From Phaeosaccion multiseriatum (taxonomy: Eukaryota; Ochrophyta, other classes): DNA of 64,000 nt. The notes beneath the pieces were generated by a model that saw nothing but the letters and a program-made list of their open reading frames with translations, searched no databases and was not told the DNA's origin. The position numbers and the translations under genes were made by a program. Shown here piece by piece: positions 1 through 11,344 of the stretch. The DNA is taken from contig OZ218951.1 in assembly GCA_965112735.1 (NCBI GenBank), positions 4,836,001 through 4,900,000 of the forward strand, given 5' to 3'. Numbering within the stretch: position 1 is the stretch's first letter; each line of letters opens with the position of its first letter.

Positions 1-599
1 GGGAGCTGGAGATGCTCAGGGGGGAGGAGGAGAAGGACTACGCAGGAGGAGGGAGGACCCGAGCGACTAGAGGGGAGGGCTCTAGGCGCGGACAGACGAC
101 TCGGCCTGCCAGCGCTCGGCCTCGGATGGAGGGGGGCGCCGGGCAGACCCAGGGGGGGCAGGGAGAGCAGGTATGGAAGGAAGGAAGTGGCTGTAGATGA
201 AAGTTGAGGGCTGAAGGCTGAACGACAGCATGACAGCAGCTGTCAAGGCCGCGTGGGGATGGAGGGGGGTCGGTGCCAGGGTGTTGGGGGGGGGGGGGAA
301 AGGCGCAAAGGAGCAAAGGTGGATGATCAACGATTGAGTCCTCTTCGCCCTTCTTTCTCTCTCTCTTTCTTTCTGTCCCTCTCTCTGTCGCTCTCGCTGT
401 CTCTTACCTCTCTCTCTTTCTCTCTCTCTCTCTCTCCCTCCCTCTCGCTCTGGTCACCTGCCTCTCTCGCCCCCTCCTTTCCTCCCTCCGTCTCTCTCTC
501 TCTCTCCCTCTGTCTCGTGGGCCACAGACGCGTACACCGCTCTCCTTCGACAGCAGACCAGGCAGCGCTCGCAGCGCCAGCGCCGCGAAGAAGCGGAAT

Positions 600-649
<50 letters not shown>

Positions 650-2566
650 CAGAGGGGGCAAGGGCGGCAGAGAGGGAGGGCTGCTGATGCGGGGGGCGGC
701 GGCGGTTCTGCAGCAACAGCGGCAATCCGGCCAAGCCTCTGCGGTGAGTGAGGGGAGGGAGAGAGGGAGGGAGTGCGACACTGACGGAGGGAGGGAGTGA
801 CGTAGAGAAAGCGGGAGTGAAAGCGCGAGGGAGTGAATGAGTGCGGGAGGAAGTAAGGTAGTGAGAGCGTGGGGGGAGGAAGGAAGGAAGGAAGGATAGC
901 AGCGTCGCCAGCATGGCAGTGAGGTCTCACAACAACGAAGACAGCGACGTGTGAATTGAATGAGTGCTTGATACCCTCGGTGTGAATTGAATGAGTGCTT
1001 GATACCCTCGGTGTGAATTGAATGAGTGCTTGATACCCTCGGTGTGAATTGAATGAGTGCTTGATACCCTCGGTGTGAATTGAATGAGTGCTTGATACCC
1101 TCGCTCCCGTACCCTGCCCCACTCGTGCTCTGCTGCTCGGCTGCTCTGCTGCTCTGCCCCACCATTCATGCCTGCTCGATCCTGCTGTATGCGGCTCTGT
1201 CCCACTCCTTTCTACTCCTCATCTCTCATCCCAAAGGCCAAGCTTCGGAGTCGTCGGGAGAAGCAACAGCAGCGGCGAGCAGCGGCCATCGCGGCGACAG
1301 GCGTGGTTGGATCCAGCACGGCCAGAGGAGGAGCAAGGCCGGTGACGGCTGCTGCTGCTGTACCACCAACTGTTGTATCTCGAGACGATGTGCTGGAGTG
1401 GGGTAAGCAGATCGAGATGGCACTGGACAGGAGGGCAGAGCTTGTCGAAGGCGGCAAGATGTTCGCCGTCAATGGAAGGTGAGGAGGGAGGCAAGGAGGG
1501 ACGGAGGGGGTAAGGAAGGGATGGACGGAGGGAGGGAGGGAGGGAGGGAGGGAGATGGCAAAGGGTAGAGAATGTTATGGATCCAATGCACGAAGGGATG
1601 GAGCGCTATGGATCTAATGCACGAAGGGATGGAGCGACGAAGCGAGGGAGCGACTCGACTCCCCACAGCACGGACGGTGGTGCGCTCGGCTCTACCCCTC
1701 CCGACATACACTTCCTCCCTGCCTCCTTCCTTCCTTCCTTCCTTCCTTCCTTCCTTCCTTCCTTCCTTCCTTCCTCCCTGCCTCCTTCCTTCCTTCCTTC
1801 CTTCCTTCCTCCCTGCCTCCTTCCTTCCTTCCTTCCTTCCTTGCTCCCTTCCTTCCTTCTACTCCTTGACTTAGGGCACATTCTGATAACCTCCTCCCCC
1901 CCCTCACCTCTCTCTCTCTCTCTCCACTCTCTCCACCCTCTCGTCCCCCTCCCCTCTGTCCACCCTTTCTCCCCTCGTACCAGAGAACAAGTACGCATCA
2001 TCGAAGAAGATCCTTCCGCCGCCGCCGCCGGAGCGCCTTCCTTGCACAGAGACCGTTCCAGATCGGTACAACAGCTCCGACCCGCCCCCTTAGAGTCAGC
2101 GCGGAGCGGTCGGCGATCGTTCCGGGCCTCGCGATCCCCCGGGGCGGAGGGGAGGGGGCAGGAGGAGGATACGTTGGGTGGAGGGCCAGGGGGAGGAGGG
2201 AGCATGAGCCATCGAAGCGTTCCCAATCTCGCCATTGGGGGGGGGAGAAGCTCTGTCTCTGTTTCTGTCTATGGCTCCAACACTCAGGATGATGAGGAGG
2301 AGAAGGGGGGCGTCACAAATGGCGTCAGTACCACCAACACCAGGAGGGGGAGAGGGGGTGGTAGGGCCGGGCAAGGTCATGGACTTGGGTATCAGCAGAG
2401 GCCCAATGGAAGCCCCGTCACAGGGATGGGCAGGAGAGAAGGAGGAGGTATCAGTGGTGGTGGTGGGGTTGGTGTTAGGCCGGAGTCAGCCCCTGTGAGT
2501 CGGGGGGGGGGGAGGGAAGAGGAGGTAGAGGGGAAGAGGAAGGAGGGACGCCACGAGGGAGGGTAG
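1..2566 (+). CDS. Low-complexity protein, 3' part of gene (5' end outside window)
   Basis: Product not recognised. Four exons join in phase 0/0/2: <1-170, 528-743, 1237-1478 and 1984-2566 (TAG). Donors are GTATGG, GTGAGT and GTGAGG; acceptors follow CT-rich tracts. The first exon is open to the window edge, so the true start lies upstream. The protein has a Gln run (CAG repeat, about 603-650), then a more ordinary stretch, VVSRDDVLEWGKQIEMALDR (exon 3), and a Ser/Arg/Gly-rich tail. The tail resembles disordered nuclear or RNA-binding proteins, but no domain is visible. Frame was chosen because only the Gln frame passes through all three junctions without a stop. The exon structure is well supported; the function is unknown. 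Confidence 0.55.
949..1103. repeat. 31-bp minisatellite, five copies
   Basis: Five perfect or near-perfect 31-bp copies start at 949, 980, 1011, 1042 and 1073, each containing GAATGAGTGCTTGATACCCT. The array lies in the second intron of the partial gene (744-1236). No coding role is seen. Confidence 0.9.
1719..1857. repeat. (TTCC)n with CTCCCTGCC interruptions
   Basis: Interrupted TTCC tetranucleotide tract in the third intron (1479-1983) of the partial gene. Its pyrimidine strand lies in the sense direction, as usual for introns in this window. Confidence 0.85.
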
Positions 2567-2613
2567 CAGGAGGAGGAGCAAGAGGAGGAACAAGCGGAAG
2601 AGGAGTAGGAAGA

Positions 2614-3740
2614 GGAGGACGAGGAGGAGGAGGAGGAGGAGGAGGAGGAGGAGGAGGACGAGGAGGAGGAGGAGGAGGAGGAGGAGGAGGAGGAGGAGGA
2701 GGAGGAGGAGGAGGAGGAGGAGGAGGAGGAGGAGGAGGAGGAGGAGGAGGAGGAGGAGGAGGAGGAGGAGGAGGAGGAGGAGGAGGAGGAGGAGGAGGAG
2801 GAGGAGGAGGAGGAGGAGGAGGAGGAGGAGGAGGAGGAGGAGGAGGAGGAGGAGGAGGAGGAGGAGGAGGAGGAGGAGGAGGAGGAGGAGGAGGAGGAGG
2901 AGGAGGAGGAGGAGGAGGAGGAGGAGGAGGAGGAGGAGGAGGAGGAGGAGGAGGAGGAGGAGGAGGAGGAGGAGGAGGAGGAGGAGGAGGAGGAGGAGGA
3001 GGAGGAGGAGGAGGAGGAGGAGGAGGAGGAGGAGGAGGAGGAGGAGGAGGAGGAGGAGGAGGAGGAGGAGGAGGAGGAGGAGGAGGAGGAGGAGGAGGAG
3101 GAGGAGGAGGAGGAGGAGGAGGAGGAGGAGGAGGAGGAGGAGGAGGAGGAGGAGGAGGAGGAGGAGGAGGAGGAGGAGGAGGAGGAGGAGGAGGAGGAGG
3201 AGGAGGAGGAGGAGGAGGAGGAGGAGGAGGAGGAGGAGGAGGAGGAGGAGGAGGAGGAGGAGGAGGAGGAGGAGGAGGAGGAGGAGGAGGAGGAGGAGGA
3301 GGAGGAGGAGGAGGAGGAGGAGGAGGAGGAGGAGGAGGAGGAGGAGGAGGAGGAGGAGGAGGAGGAGGAGGAGGAGGAGGAGGAGGAGGAGGAGGAGGAG
3401 GAGGAGGAGGAGGAGGAGGAGGAGGAGGAGGAGGAGGAGGAGGAGGAGGAGGAGGAGGAGGAGGAGGAGGAGGAGGAGGAGGAGGAGGAGGAGGAGGAGG
3501 AGGAGGAGGAGGAGGAGGAGGAGGAGGAGGAGGAGGAGGAGGAGGAGGAGGAGGAGGAGGAGGAGGAGGAGGAGGAGGAGGAGGAGGAGGAGGAGGAGGA
3601 GGAGGAGGAGGAGGAGGAGGAGGAGGAGGAGGAGGAGGAGGAGGAGGAGGAGGAGGAGGAGGAGGAGGAGGAGGAGGAGGAGGAGGAGGAGGAGGAGGAG
3701 GAGGAGGAGGAGGAGGAGGAGGAGGAGGAGGAGGAGGAGG
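2614..3740. repeat. Giant (GGA)n microsatellite
   Basis: About 1.1 kb of GGA triplets, with only a few interruptions before about 2660 and then apparently pure to 3740 (about 360 units). It starts 48 bp after the stop codon of the partial gene. Long poly-Ser and poly-Pro frames on the opposite strand are artefacts of this repeat. The true length may differ because assemblers handle such repeats badly. Confidence 0.95.
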
Positions 3741-4236
3741 ACAGGGGACGAGGCGGGCGGGGCAGATAAACGTGGAACCCATACTCACTCACCCACTCAC
3801 CCACTCAACCACTCAACCACTCCCCCACTCACTCACTCACCCACTCACCCACCTATTCACTTTCTAGCTCTATTCTATGTACGAAGTTCAGAGAGCATGA
3901 ATGCAGTATATACACACTTCTCCAAGGTCGAGAGGCAAGCAGCAAGATTCACAGATGGAAATATTTGCGGCACTCCGTATCTAGTGCCTCCCCGCCACTC
4001 TCTTCCGTCCGCTGGGAAGCAGGGCTCACCCGTACGCTTCTATCTGATCCCCACTTGATATTGCCGAGGGCAGGGCTGTCTTTGACGAGGGGCTAAGTAG
4101 AGACCAAAAAGTAGCAGAGCACTGAGAAAGGCACTCAGTACTAGCTTATCTCGTTGGTTTACGTAATCTTTAGTAATAGCATAGTGTTTCATAAGCCACT
4201 GAGTACGCGTTGACTCGATTGGGCGGAACTTGCCTT
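3741..4236. other. Intergenic; short CACT repeats
   Basis: Holds a (CACT/CACC)n stretch at about 3781-3855 and otherwise unremarkable sequence. No gene seen. Homology to the other ankyrin units starts only at about 4237, so ANK-A lacks the far 3' flank that the other copies have. Confidence 0.6.
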
Positions 4237-4743
4237 TTGTCTCCGCACGAGCACAAGCCCCGCCTAGGACCTGGCGTTCACCTTTTATCATTGTGTGTTT
4301 AGCAGGCAGTACTTTCTCTAAGCTACGACTACTTGCTGTGCCCGCATGCCCCACTAAGGAAGCCCTCGTCCTCGATCCGTCGGGATTGCACTCTCTCCCC
4401 TCCACATGAGCTCACCTTCCCTCTCCCTCCTCCCTCAAGCTATGCACTTATTCACCCATTGATCCCGTAAGCTACACACATGACTCCCCTACCCCCCCCC
4501 GGACCCCCTTCCTCATATACTCCGCTCCTCTCTGCGACAGAGGATCGCAATCACTTCATCCCTCCTATACCAAGCCAGTGTGCCATGGGCAGTCTCTCCC
4601 TCGCATCGCATCCTGATGTACAGGCCCACTCGCATGGGCTGCATGACTGGTGCAAGCGAGCGAGCTGGAACGATACTCTTTCGTTGTCAAAGTCGTCGTT
4701 GCCCTACCAGCCCCCACCTCGCCCATCCCTCCTGGCTGCTCGC

Positions 4744-6247
4744 TCAGCCCATCTCCTCCGCCATGCTCTCCCACGTCTCGCTCCCCACACTCCAGGGCCT
4801 CTCCAGCGGCAGGATTCCGCTCTCCTTGCCGAAGGTCGGATCCGTCCTTCGCATGAGGTCCAGCGCGGTTTGGGACCGGAAGAAGGCTGTTGCCGCCTCC
4901 ATAAGTCGCTGCTCGATGTCGAGGCCGAGCTGACACCGCCGTGCCCCAGCCAAGGCCTTGTCCACCGAAGCACCGGCCGAGAGGAGCTGCCGCGCAGTCC
5001 CGTGCTGGTGTCTGATGATGGCAGCAAGGAGTGGGGTGGCACTGTGTGATTCCGTGATATCGATGAGGGATCCCGCAGAGATGAGACGAGCGACGACGGC
5101 CTCGTGTCCACAATGCGCGGCAAGGTAGAGAGATGTTGTGCCGTTGTTGGCCCATTTGTCCACACGCGCTCCCGCAGAGAGAAGCTTCTCCACCACGGCG
5201 TCGTGTCCCTCTTGAGAGGCAAGGTGAAGAGGAGTGAAACCTTCGAGGTCAGCCTTGTCGACGTTGGCGTGGGCCCTGATGAGCTGCTGTACAATTCCCG
5301 CATGCCCTTTAACAGATGCCTGATGAAGCGGAGTTCTCCCTTGATTACTTGCGTTGTTGACATCCGCTTGGGCTGAGATGAGGTGCCTTACAATAGAGCT
5401 GTGTCCGTTCTGAGAGGCAACCCAAATCGCAGAGATACCCCGCTTATCGGCCAAGTCGACAATAGCACGCGCCGAGAGCAGCTGCTGCACAGTCGTGGAG
5501 TGCCCCCTTTCCGACGCTACCATCAAGGGAGTAGCTCCTGTGGCGTCCGCCTGGTCGACAGGGGCTCCAATGTCCAACAGCCGCCTCACCACCTGATCCT
5601 GTCCATAGCTGCTAGCCGTCATCAACGGCGTGTATCCAAAGGGGCCCCCTCTGGTGCTGAAGGAGGCCTCTTCCCGCAGCAGCAGGTCTAAGACATCCAG
5701 CCGATCGTGCAGTATAGCCTCAAGCATTGCGGTACTTCCTTCTTCTTCGATGGGCTGATCCAAGCTTGCTCTGCCATGTTTGGCGATGAGCTTCCCAATC
5801 AACGCTTTCACAGTGGGGAAGCTGACTCCTCCCTTCAGAGCCTGCCCCAGCCGCTCCGCCTGGTGTTGTTGAGGGAAACGAGTTCGGGGGGGACAGACGC
5901 ACACACGTACATAGGATGAAAGGGATCAACAGGAAGCTGCTCGCTGCTTCGATACGTGAACATCCCACCGCCGCCCATCGTATCCGCAAAGCCCCCCCTC
6001 GCTTTGCTCTCCCCGAAACACAGAGTCCATCTTAGTGTACTGTGTGAGAAGCGGGGGAGAGGCGCAAACGCCGGGGAAAAAAGGGATCAATAGAGAGCTT
6101 CCCTCTGCGTCGACACGTGAGAACCCACCGCAGCTATCGTATCCGCACAAGAACCCCTCTCTCTTTGCTTCATTCTTTCCGAAGGACACCGTCTTACAGG
6201 AGGACGCTAGGTCGTACCTCGGGCGTTAAAGTTGCCTGCTCCGCCAT
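4744..6247 (-). CDS. Ankyrin-repeat protein ANK-A
   Basis: Two exons: 6247-6218 (MAEQATLTPE, donor GTACGA) and 5859-4744 (acceptor ACACCAG), joined in phase 0; 381 aa. The ten-residue first exon was found by aligning all four copies, which keep its ATG, length and donor. Exon 2 begins AERLGQALKGG and carries about seven ankyrin repeats (TPLMTAS, TPLHQAS, TPLHLAS), then a family-specific tail with ALDLMRRTDPTFGKES and a last AEEMG. Ankyrin repeats bind proteins, but the partner is unknown. No signal peptide or membrane segment is seen. The frame is intact over the whole gene. Confidence 0.85.
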
Positions 6248-6388
6248 GGTGAGCAAGCGGCTTCACGATTGATAGGGTAATGCTCACAAGGAGCCTACAG
6301 AAGGCTCTCTCGCTGCTGTGCAGTAGTCGGTGGCTCTGCCTATCACCGTCCCCCCCGCTCTCTGAAAAGTTTTGAAACTATGGAGGCC

Positions 6389-6397
6389 TCTGAAGCA
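6389..6397. repeat. Target-site duplication, left copy (TCTGAAGCA)
   Basis: Nine bases repeated at 10677-10685, flanking the RT1 element. The same host sequence is uninterrupted at about 18738-18757 (GGCCTCTGAAGCAGGCATTG), which gives the empty site. Confidence 0.8.
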
Positions 6398-6445
6398 TAC
6401 TTTATTGACTTAATAGGAATCACCTAAGAAACTGAAAGTGTGAAA

Positions 6446-6476
<31 letters not shown>

Positions 6477-6522
6477 TGTGTGTGTAGGTGTCGCTGTGTC
6501 TCCGGGGCCCTCGAGGGGCCGG

Positions 6523-9500
6523 TTACTCCCCCTCTAGGGCGGGGAGGGGGAGTGCGGGACCGGCTCCGCGGTTGAGCCGACCCAGGAAGGCGCGCTCCCG
6601 CTCCGAGAGCCACATCTGGTGGCTGCAGCTGACGAGGCGGCGTAGTCGTGTCAGGACGTGGCCCTTGGTGGTGGAGGAGCCCGTGCGGCCAGTGCGGGTG
6701 ACCACGTGCTCGGCGAGTGCGTGCAGGAGCGATTGCGCCTGTGCGCCGAGTCGGCCGTGGGTCTCGATGGCGAAGGTGGAGAGGCGAACACGCTCTCGGT
6801 CGTAGGTGCCCCTGTAATGTCGCTCCTTGCGGGTCTCGCTGTTGGCGGCTGCCGCTCCCGGTCTAATGTCCGTGCGGAGCACATTCAAGGCCGTCCTGCA
6901 GAGGTTGTTACTCAGGGTTAGGTCAAGCATGTGCGCCGGGTGGGCAAAGGTGGGGTCGCGGGCTCCGGAGAGGGCGCCTCGGGGGAGGGTGGCGTCCATG
7001 CGGAAGGTCCGGGCGATGTTGTGCGGGGGGTTGAAGAGCTCCGAGCTCTCGTGTCCGACGCGGGAGACGTAGTTCTGCTTGAACATGTCCTCGACGGAGG
7101 AGAGCATCCCGGTGTGATAGAGCGAGCTCTGGTTGGGGCACTGGATGGCGTGGGAGGAGTCGGCGCGTGTGTTGCAGCGGGTGCAGACTAGTGCGTCGGG
7201 TTCCCCAGGGCTGTACAGACAGTTGATGCCGAGGGAGCGTCGTAGGGCCCCTACCATGTCTTGGGCCGGCATGGAGACCTGTCCAGGTGAGGTGGCGATG
7301 AAGCCCATGGCCCCGTCGCTGCTCTGGCTCAGGTGCCGAGACTTGGCCTGTCGGCGAGACTCCATGCCGGTATCGGCAGCAGCGGCGTCGTCGGGGAGTC
7401 GGTCCAGTGAGGCGCGGTACTTGTCCCGGCGTTGCGGCGCTAGGCATCTCTGCAGGGCGCGCTGCGTCTGCTGCTGCGGGGCCCAGGTGCCCTGGGCGAG
7501 GCTGGTGTCGAAGGCGTCCTCAGCTCGTTGGCGGTCCGCTGCTGAGGTGAGCGCGAGGTTGACCAGGGGGAGGGGGAGATTCATCTCCAGGTCTTGTCGG
7601 GAGAGGGTCCCGTCTTCGGCGGCGGCCTGGATGGTGGTAACGATGTTTTGGACCGTGCTACTCTGGCGGAGGGCTGGGGCGAGGTCGCGTAGGTCCGCCT
7701 CTGGCCAGATGGCTCCCGGTGTGATCACTGACTGGAGGGTGTCGGCGGCTGCGCCCAGGTAGGCTGGTATGGCGGTGTTGGTGAGGGAGAGGGAGCCCCA
7801 ACCTCCTTGGGACTGGGGAAGGAACATCTGTTGGTGCTGGTGTGAGGCGAGCTGAAGGTGCGACAGTCGGTCCGAGGGTGCGCTGGCGATGATGTCTCCG
7901 ATGGTGTCCGCTCCTGGGAGTTGGAGTAGGGCCTCTCCGACGGCGAGGCTGAGGGCGTCGCCGGGGGAGGCAATGGTGTTGATCGTCTGGCCGGGGGCGG
8001 CACCGCGCAGATAGTGCTGGAGTTTTGGCGAGAGTGACTTCGTGAGCAGGAGGAGGGCGGGTTGTGTCTCCGGCATGAGGGCGATCTGCTCGGCGAGGTT
8101 TAGGAAGGCGTGTCTGTCGGGTCCGTCCACCATGAGTTGGGAGAGGTAACCTCTGATGAAGTCGTCTTGGCCGACTGGGAGGCCGACAATGCTCAAGCCG
8201 CCGTCCTCGATGATGGTGCCGCCGGTGCGGTCCACGAAGGCGCGCTCTTCCATGGTGACGTGGTGGCCCGGGGGGGGGAGGTATCGTTGCTTGTCCGTGC
8301 GGCGGGTGAGGCCGATGGAGGCGAGGTCGGTGGTGAAGGTGTCGAGAGTGGGCTCGAAGTCGGCGAGGTTGCCGCGCCAGGGGTGGACGAAGTCGTCCTG
8401 GTAGGCCCGGGGTGCGGGGATGCCCTCCTCACGGGCCTCGTTGGTCCACTTCTGTTGGAGGGGGTAGAGTGCGCAGCAGAAGTTCTTGCTGGCCTCGGGG
8501 TCGCCTTGTCCGCCGCTGCCGCGGTTGGTGCGTAGCAGCTGGTTGCCGTCGTCAGACAGGTAGATGAGGTCGCGGTCCTTCCCAAGGGCGGCGATGTTGT
8601 GCTCGATGCCACGGGGGTCGACGAGGGCGGTTCCCGTGAGCGTGGCCGCGGTTGTGACTTCGTTATGGGCGTTGCGGAGGTCGCTGGTAGCGACCCAGTA
8701 GCCCATGTCGTGGAGCAGTTGGGCGGATTTGGCGACTTTCTCCGTGCCGTTCTTTGTCGCGACGCCAAGCTGGCCGACGCTCTCGAATGCCTCCTGGTAG
8801 GCGGGCTTGTAGTGGATGCCGTGGGTGGAGTGAAAGAGGCGGGTGAGCGTCTCCTTTACGGCGATGGGGCGTCGTTTCTCGCCGAGAGCGTCGAGGCAGG
8901 CATGGGTGAAGAGGCCGTGGAAGTACTCCGGGAGTTTGCCCAGGGACTCGTGGGCAAGGGGGAACTCGTTGACGAGGAGGAGGAGGAGGTCGGTGCCGTG
9001 GGCGGGGTCTTGAAGCATGTCCTTCAGGTGGGAGTAGCGGAGGCCTGAGGGGCCTGGTCCCGAGTGCCAGTTGGCGTTGATGAGTGCCTGCCGGATGACT
9101 CTGCGGTGGTCGGCGTTGTTGGGCTTAGTGTAGCGGCCGGGGTGTGCGGCGATGGTCCGTTGTGCGGTGGCGCGTGCGGAGGTGATGACCTCTTGTAGGG
9201 TTTCCGGGGCTGGCTCGCGTGGGTGCTTGGCGGCGAGGATGTCGAAGGTGGCCTGGTTGCGGGGGGGTTGATGCTCTGTCGAGGAGAGCGCGCTGGCTGC
9301 CTTGCTGATGCCTCCGGGTCGTGCGGTGAGTCCGGCAGCCCACGATCGTTTGGCTGCATCCGAGCGCACGGGGTCTTGTCGGGGGCGGCGGGCTTGGGCG
9401 TTTGCAATGAGCCTGCGAACGTGCTCCTCAATGACGAGGTTGTGGACGTCGTTGGCCATTTGGGCGCGTGAGTACTTGGGGGCGTGGCCGAGGATGAGGG

Positions 9501-9740
9501 CGGGGAGGAGTTGCCGAAAGTTGAGCCAGGCCCGAGCGGTGTTCCATGCGTCCTCTGGGGCAGCCGGTTCCAGGGCGGCGCGGATGGAGGTGATGAGTTG
9601 CCGGCCGATGTGGAGGTAGAAGGTGGCGAAGTGGAGGTTCTTGTGGAGGTGTTTGACAGTGGGGAAGACGAGTCCTTTGAGGTCGTATTGTGCCAATCCT
9701 TGGATCGTTGGGTGGTCCGAGGTCCAGTGTGGGAGGGGTA
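6523..9740 (-). CDS. Reverse transcriptase ORF of RT1
   Basis: Open frame of about 1070 codons. From the TTG at 9696: GPSGLRYSHLKDML (about 213-226) is the conserved region before the palm; DLRNAHNEV (D339) is motif A; GGQGDP (about 395-400) is motif B; YQDDFV (about 432) carries the catalytic Asp pair. A C-x2-C-x7-H-x3-C knuckle (CTRCNTRADSSHAIQC, about 838-853) follows. The C-terminus, with LDLTLSN and FAIETHGRLGAQAQ, looks like a restriction-like endonuclease. All catalytic Asp residues are present and there is no stop, so the copy may be active. The frame starts inside a C-run joined to the RING frame, not at an ATG. Identity as RT is firm; the endonuclease call is inference. Confidence 0.85.
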
Positions 9741-10676
9741 GGGGGGGGGGGGGCCGGCGCCGGGGTCCGGCGCGGGGTCCCTTGCGTCCTCACCAGGAGG
9801 TGGCGCCGGTCCACCTCCTGCGCCGGGTAGCTGTCGTCGGTGGTGGTCGATGACGCCGGTGGTGATGGCGTCCAGTTCCCGTGCGAGTTGGGCGTGCTGT
9901 TCCGGTGTGATGGCGTGGGTGGCGAGCTGGTTGGCGTAGTGGGTCCTGATGTTGTCGACGGTGATGAGCGGCGGGAAGCGAGTGGGGCAGGGCTCGTTTC
10001 CGGCGCGTTGTTCAAGGATGCTGATGCAGTGGAGTCGGCCGTGGGCGTCAAGGTGAAGGTCTTGCAGGGCGGGGGTGGCCACCCTGTCGGCCATGCTGCC
10101 CGCCTGACAGCGGGGGTGGAAGCTGTGGCCGCAGGGGTAGGAGATCGCCTCTCCTGCGGGGATGGCTTCGGCGCAGATGTGGCAGATCTGGCGTGCCGGG
10201 TCGCGCGGGGGGCCGGGTGGTGGGGCCGCAAGGCGGTTGGTAAGGCGGTTGGCCAGGCGTGTAGCGGTGTCCTCCGGGAGGCGGGAGATGAGGGCCTCGT
10301 GGGTTTCCGAGCTGCGGCAGTAGGCGCAATCGGAGCTGGTGGGGAAGTGCGGTGGATCCGTGGCGTTGTGGAAGATGGCGTCGGAGATGCAGTCCGCGTG
10401 GGCTGGATGGGGGTGCTGTGCGCAAGCGTGGAAGGGAGCGGTGGGCGCGCTGTTGAGTGGCTCTAGGCAGTACAGGCAGCGGTCCTGGCCTTCGTCCTCA
10501 GGGGGGTCTTGGTCGTCGTTGTCGTCCGGGTCCTCATGGGGTGGGGTTCCGGGGGGGCTACCGGGGGGCGAGGCGGGGGGGCTGGGGGGTGGGCTGGCTG
10601 ACGGCCCTCCTGGGGGGGGTCCTCCCCCTGGCCCATGGGGGGGGGAGGGTGGGGGGCTGTCCGTGGGGTCGTTGCG
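9741..10676 (-). CDS. RING-type zinc-finger ORF of RT1
   Basis: Pro-rich frame with two Cys/His clusters: a first one around CLYCLEPL with HACAQH, and a RING-like one, CHICAEAIPAGEAISYPCGH followed by FHPRC. RING fingers usually act as E3 ubiquitin ligases or nucleic-acid/protein adaptors; in a retroelement the role is unknown. The frame meets the RT frame at a run of 13 G (9741-9753, plus strand). A one-base change there would fuse the two into one polyprotein. Upstream the frame runs through the target-site duplication into host sequence (possible ATG at 10802), so its natural start is uncertain. Confidence 0.65.
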
Positions 10677-10685
10677 TCTGAAGCA
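10677..10685. repeat. Target-site duplication, right copy (TCTGAAGCA)
   Basis: Partner of 6389-6397. Host sequence GGCATTGGGTTTGGTGATCC resumes directly after it, as at about 18748. Confidence 0.8.
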
Positions 10686-11344
10686 GGCATTGGGTTTGGT
10701 GATCCGATTCACAGATCCCGATCCAAGGAGGGCGGAGTTCCTTGTTTGGGTGAAAGGCAGCGGCAGCAAGGCCGTGTTGAGTTTAAGTGCGCACAGACGC
10801 AACAGCGCCGCTGCTGCCTAGATGAGCGGTGCCTTCCTTCCGCCTCCACACGAGCACAACGACCTGGCGTTCACCTTTACAATTGTGTGTTTATTTAGCA
10901 GGGTAGTGCTCTTCTCTAAGCTGCGACTACTTGCTGTGCCCGCATGCCCCACTAAGGAAGCCCTCGTCCTCGATCCGTCGGGATTGCACTCTCTCCCCTC
11001 CACATGAGCTCACCTTCCCTCTCCCTCCTCCCTCAAGCTATGCACTTATTCACCCATTGATCCCGTAAGCTACACACATGACTCCCCTACCCCCCCCCGG
11101 ATCCCCTTCCTCATATACTCCGCTCCTCTCTGCGACAGAGGATCGCAACCACTTCATCGCTCCTGCACCAGACCAGTGTACCATGGGCAGTCCCTCTCTC
11201 GCATCGCATCCTGATGTACAGGCTCACCACTCGCATGGGCTGCATGACTGGTGCAAGCGAGCGAGCTGGAGCGGTACTCTTTCGTTGTCAAAGTCGTCGC
11301 TGCCCTACCAGCCCCCACCTCGCCCATCCCGCCTGACTGCTCGC

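Larger units (their letters stand above)
6398..10676 (-). mobile_element. Non-LTR retrotransposon RT1 (RING + RT + CCHC + endonuclease-like)
   Basis: A 4.28-kb insertion on the minus strand, bounded by the 9-bp duplication TCTGAAGCA and absent from the sister site near 18740. It has no long terminal repeats. Order on the minus strand is a Pro-rich RING-type region, reverse transcriptase, CCHC knuckle, a restriction-endonuclease-like C-terminus, a 3' UTR with (CA)n (complement of 6447-6485) and an AT-rich end. RT followed by CCHC and a restriction-like endonuclease is the layout of the early-branching non-LTR clades (R2/CRE/NeSL type); the N-terminal RING is unusual. No ATG lies between the element's 5' edge and the RING motif, so a few 5' bases may be missing. 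Confidence 0.8.

Noticed and set aside
949-1103. Regular 31-bp repeats that could look like a CRISPR array
   Set aside because: Direct tandem copies without spacers, inside an intron of a eukaryotic gene.
2392-3804. Long poly-Ser and poly-Pro open frames on the minus strand
   Set aside because: They are only the three frames of the (GGA)n repeat, with no start context, splice structure or ordered sequence.
4480-5049. Plus-strand frames antisense to the ankyrin exons
   Set aside because: Mirror frames of a high-GC coding exon; they share no features beyond the complementarity.
6035-6229. Plus-strand frames over the ankyrin introns (MYCVRSGGEAQTPGKKG and relatives)
   Set aside because: Repeated in all four units because the intron itself is repeated; no start or splice logic, and the opposite strand has the intact gene.
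9645-9696. Similarity of RT1 LKGLVFPTVKHL to ankyrin LKGGVSFPTVKAL
   Set aside because: Short, in a region with no other match, and the DNA contexts differ; probably chance, though worth remembering if more copies are found.
9024-9740. Continuation of the RING frame to 9024
   Set aside because: Beyond the G-run this frame is a Ser/Thr/Pro-rich shadow of the RT frame, which carries the recognisable motifs.
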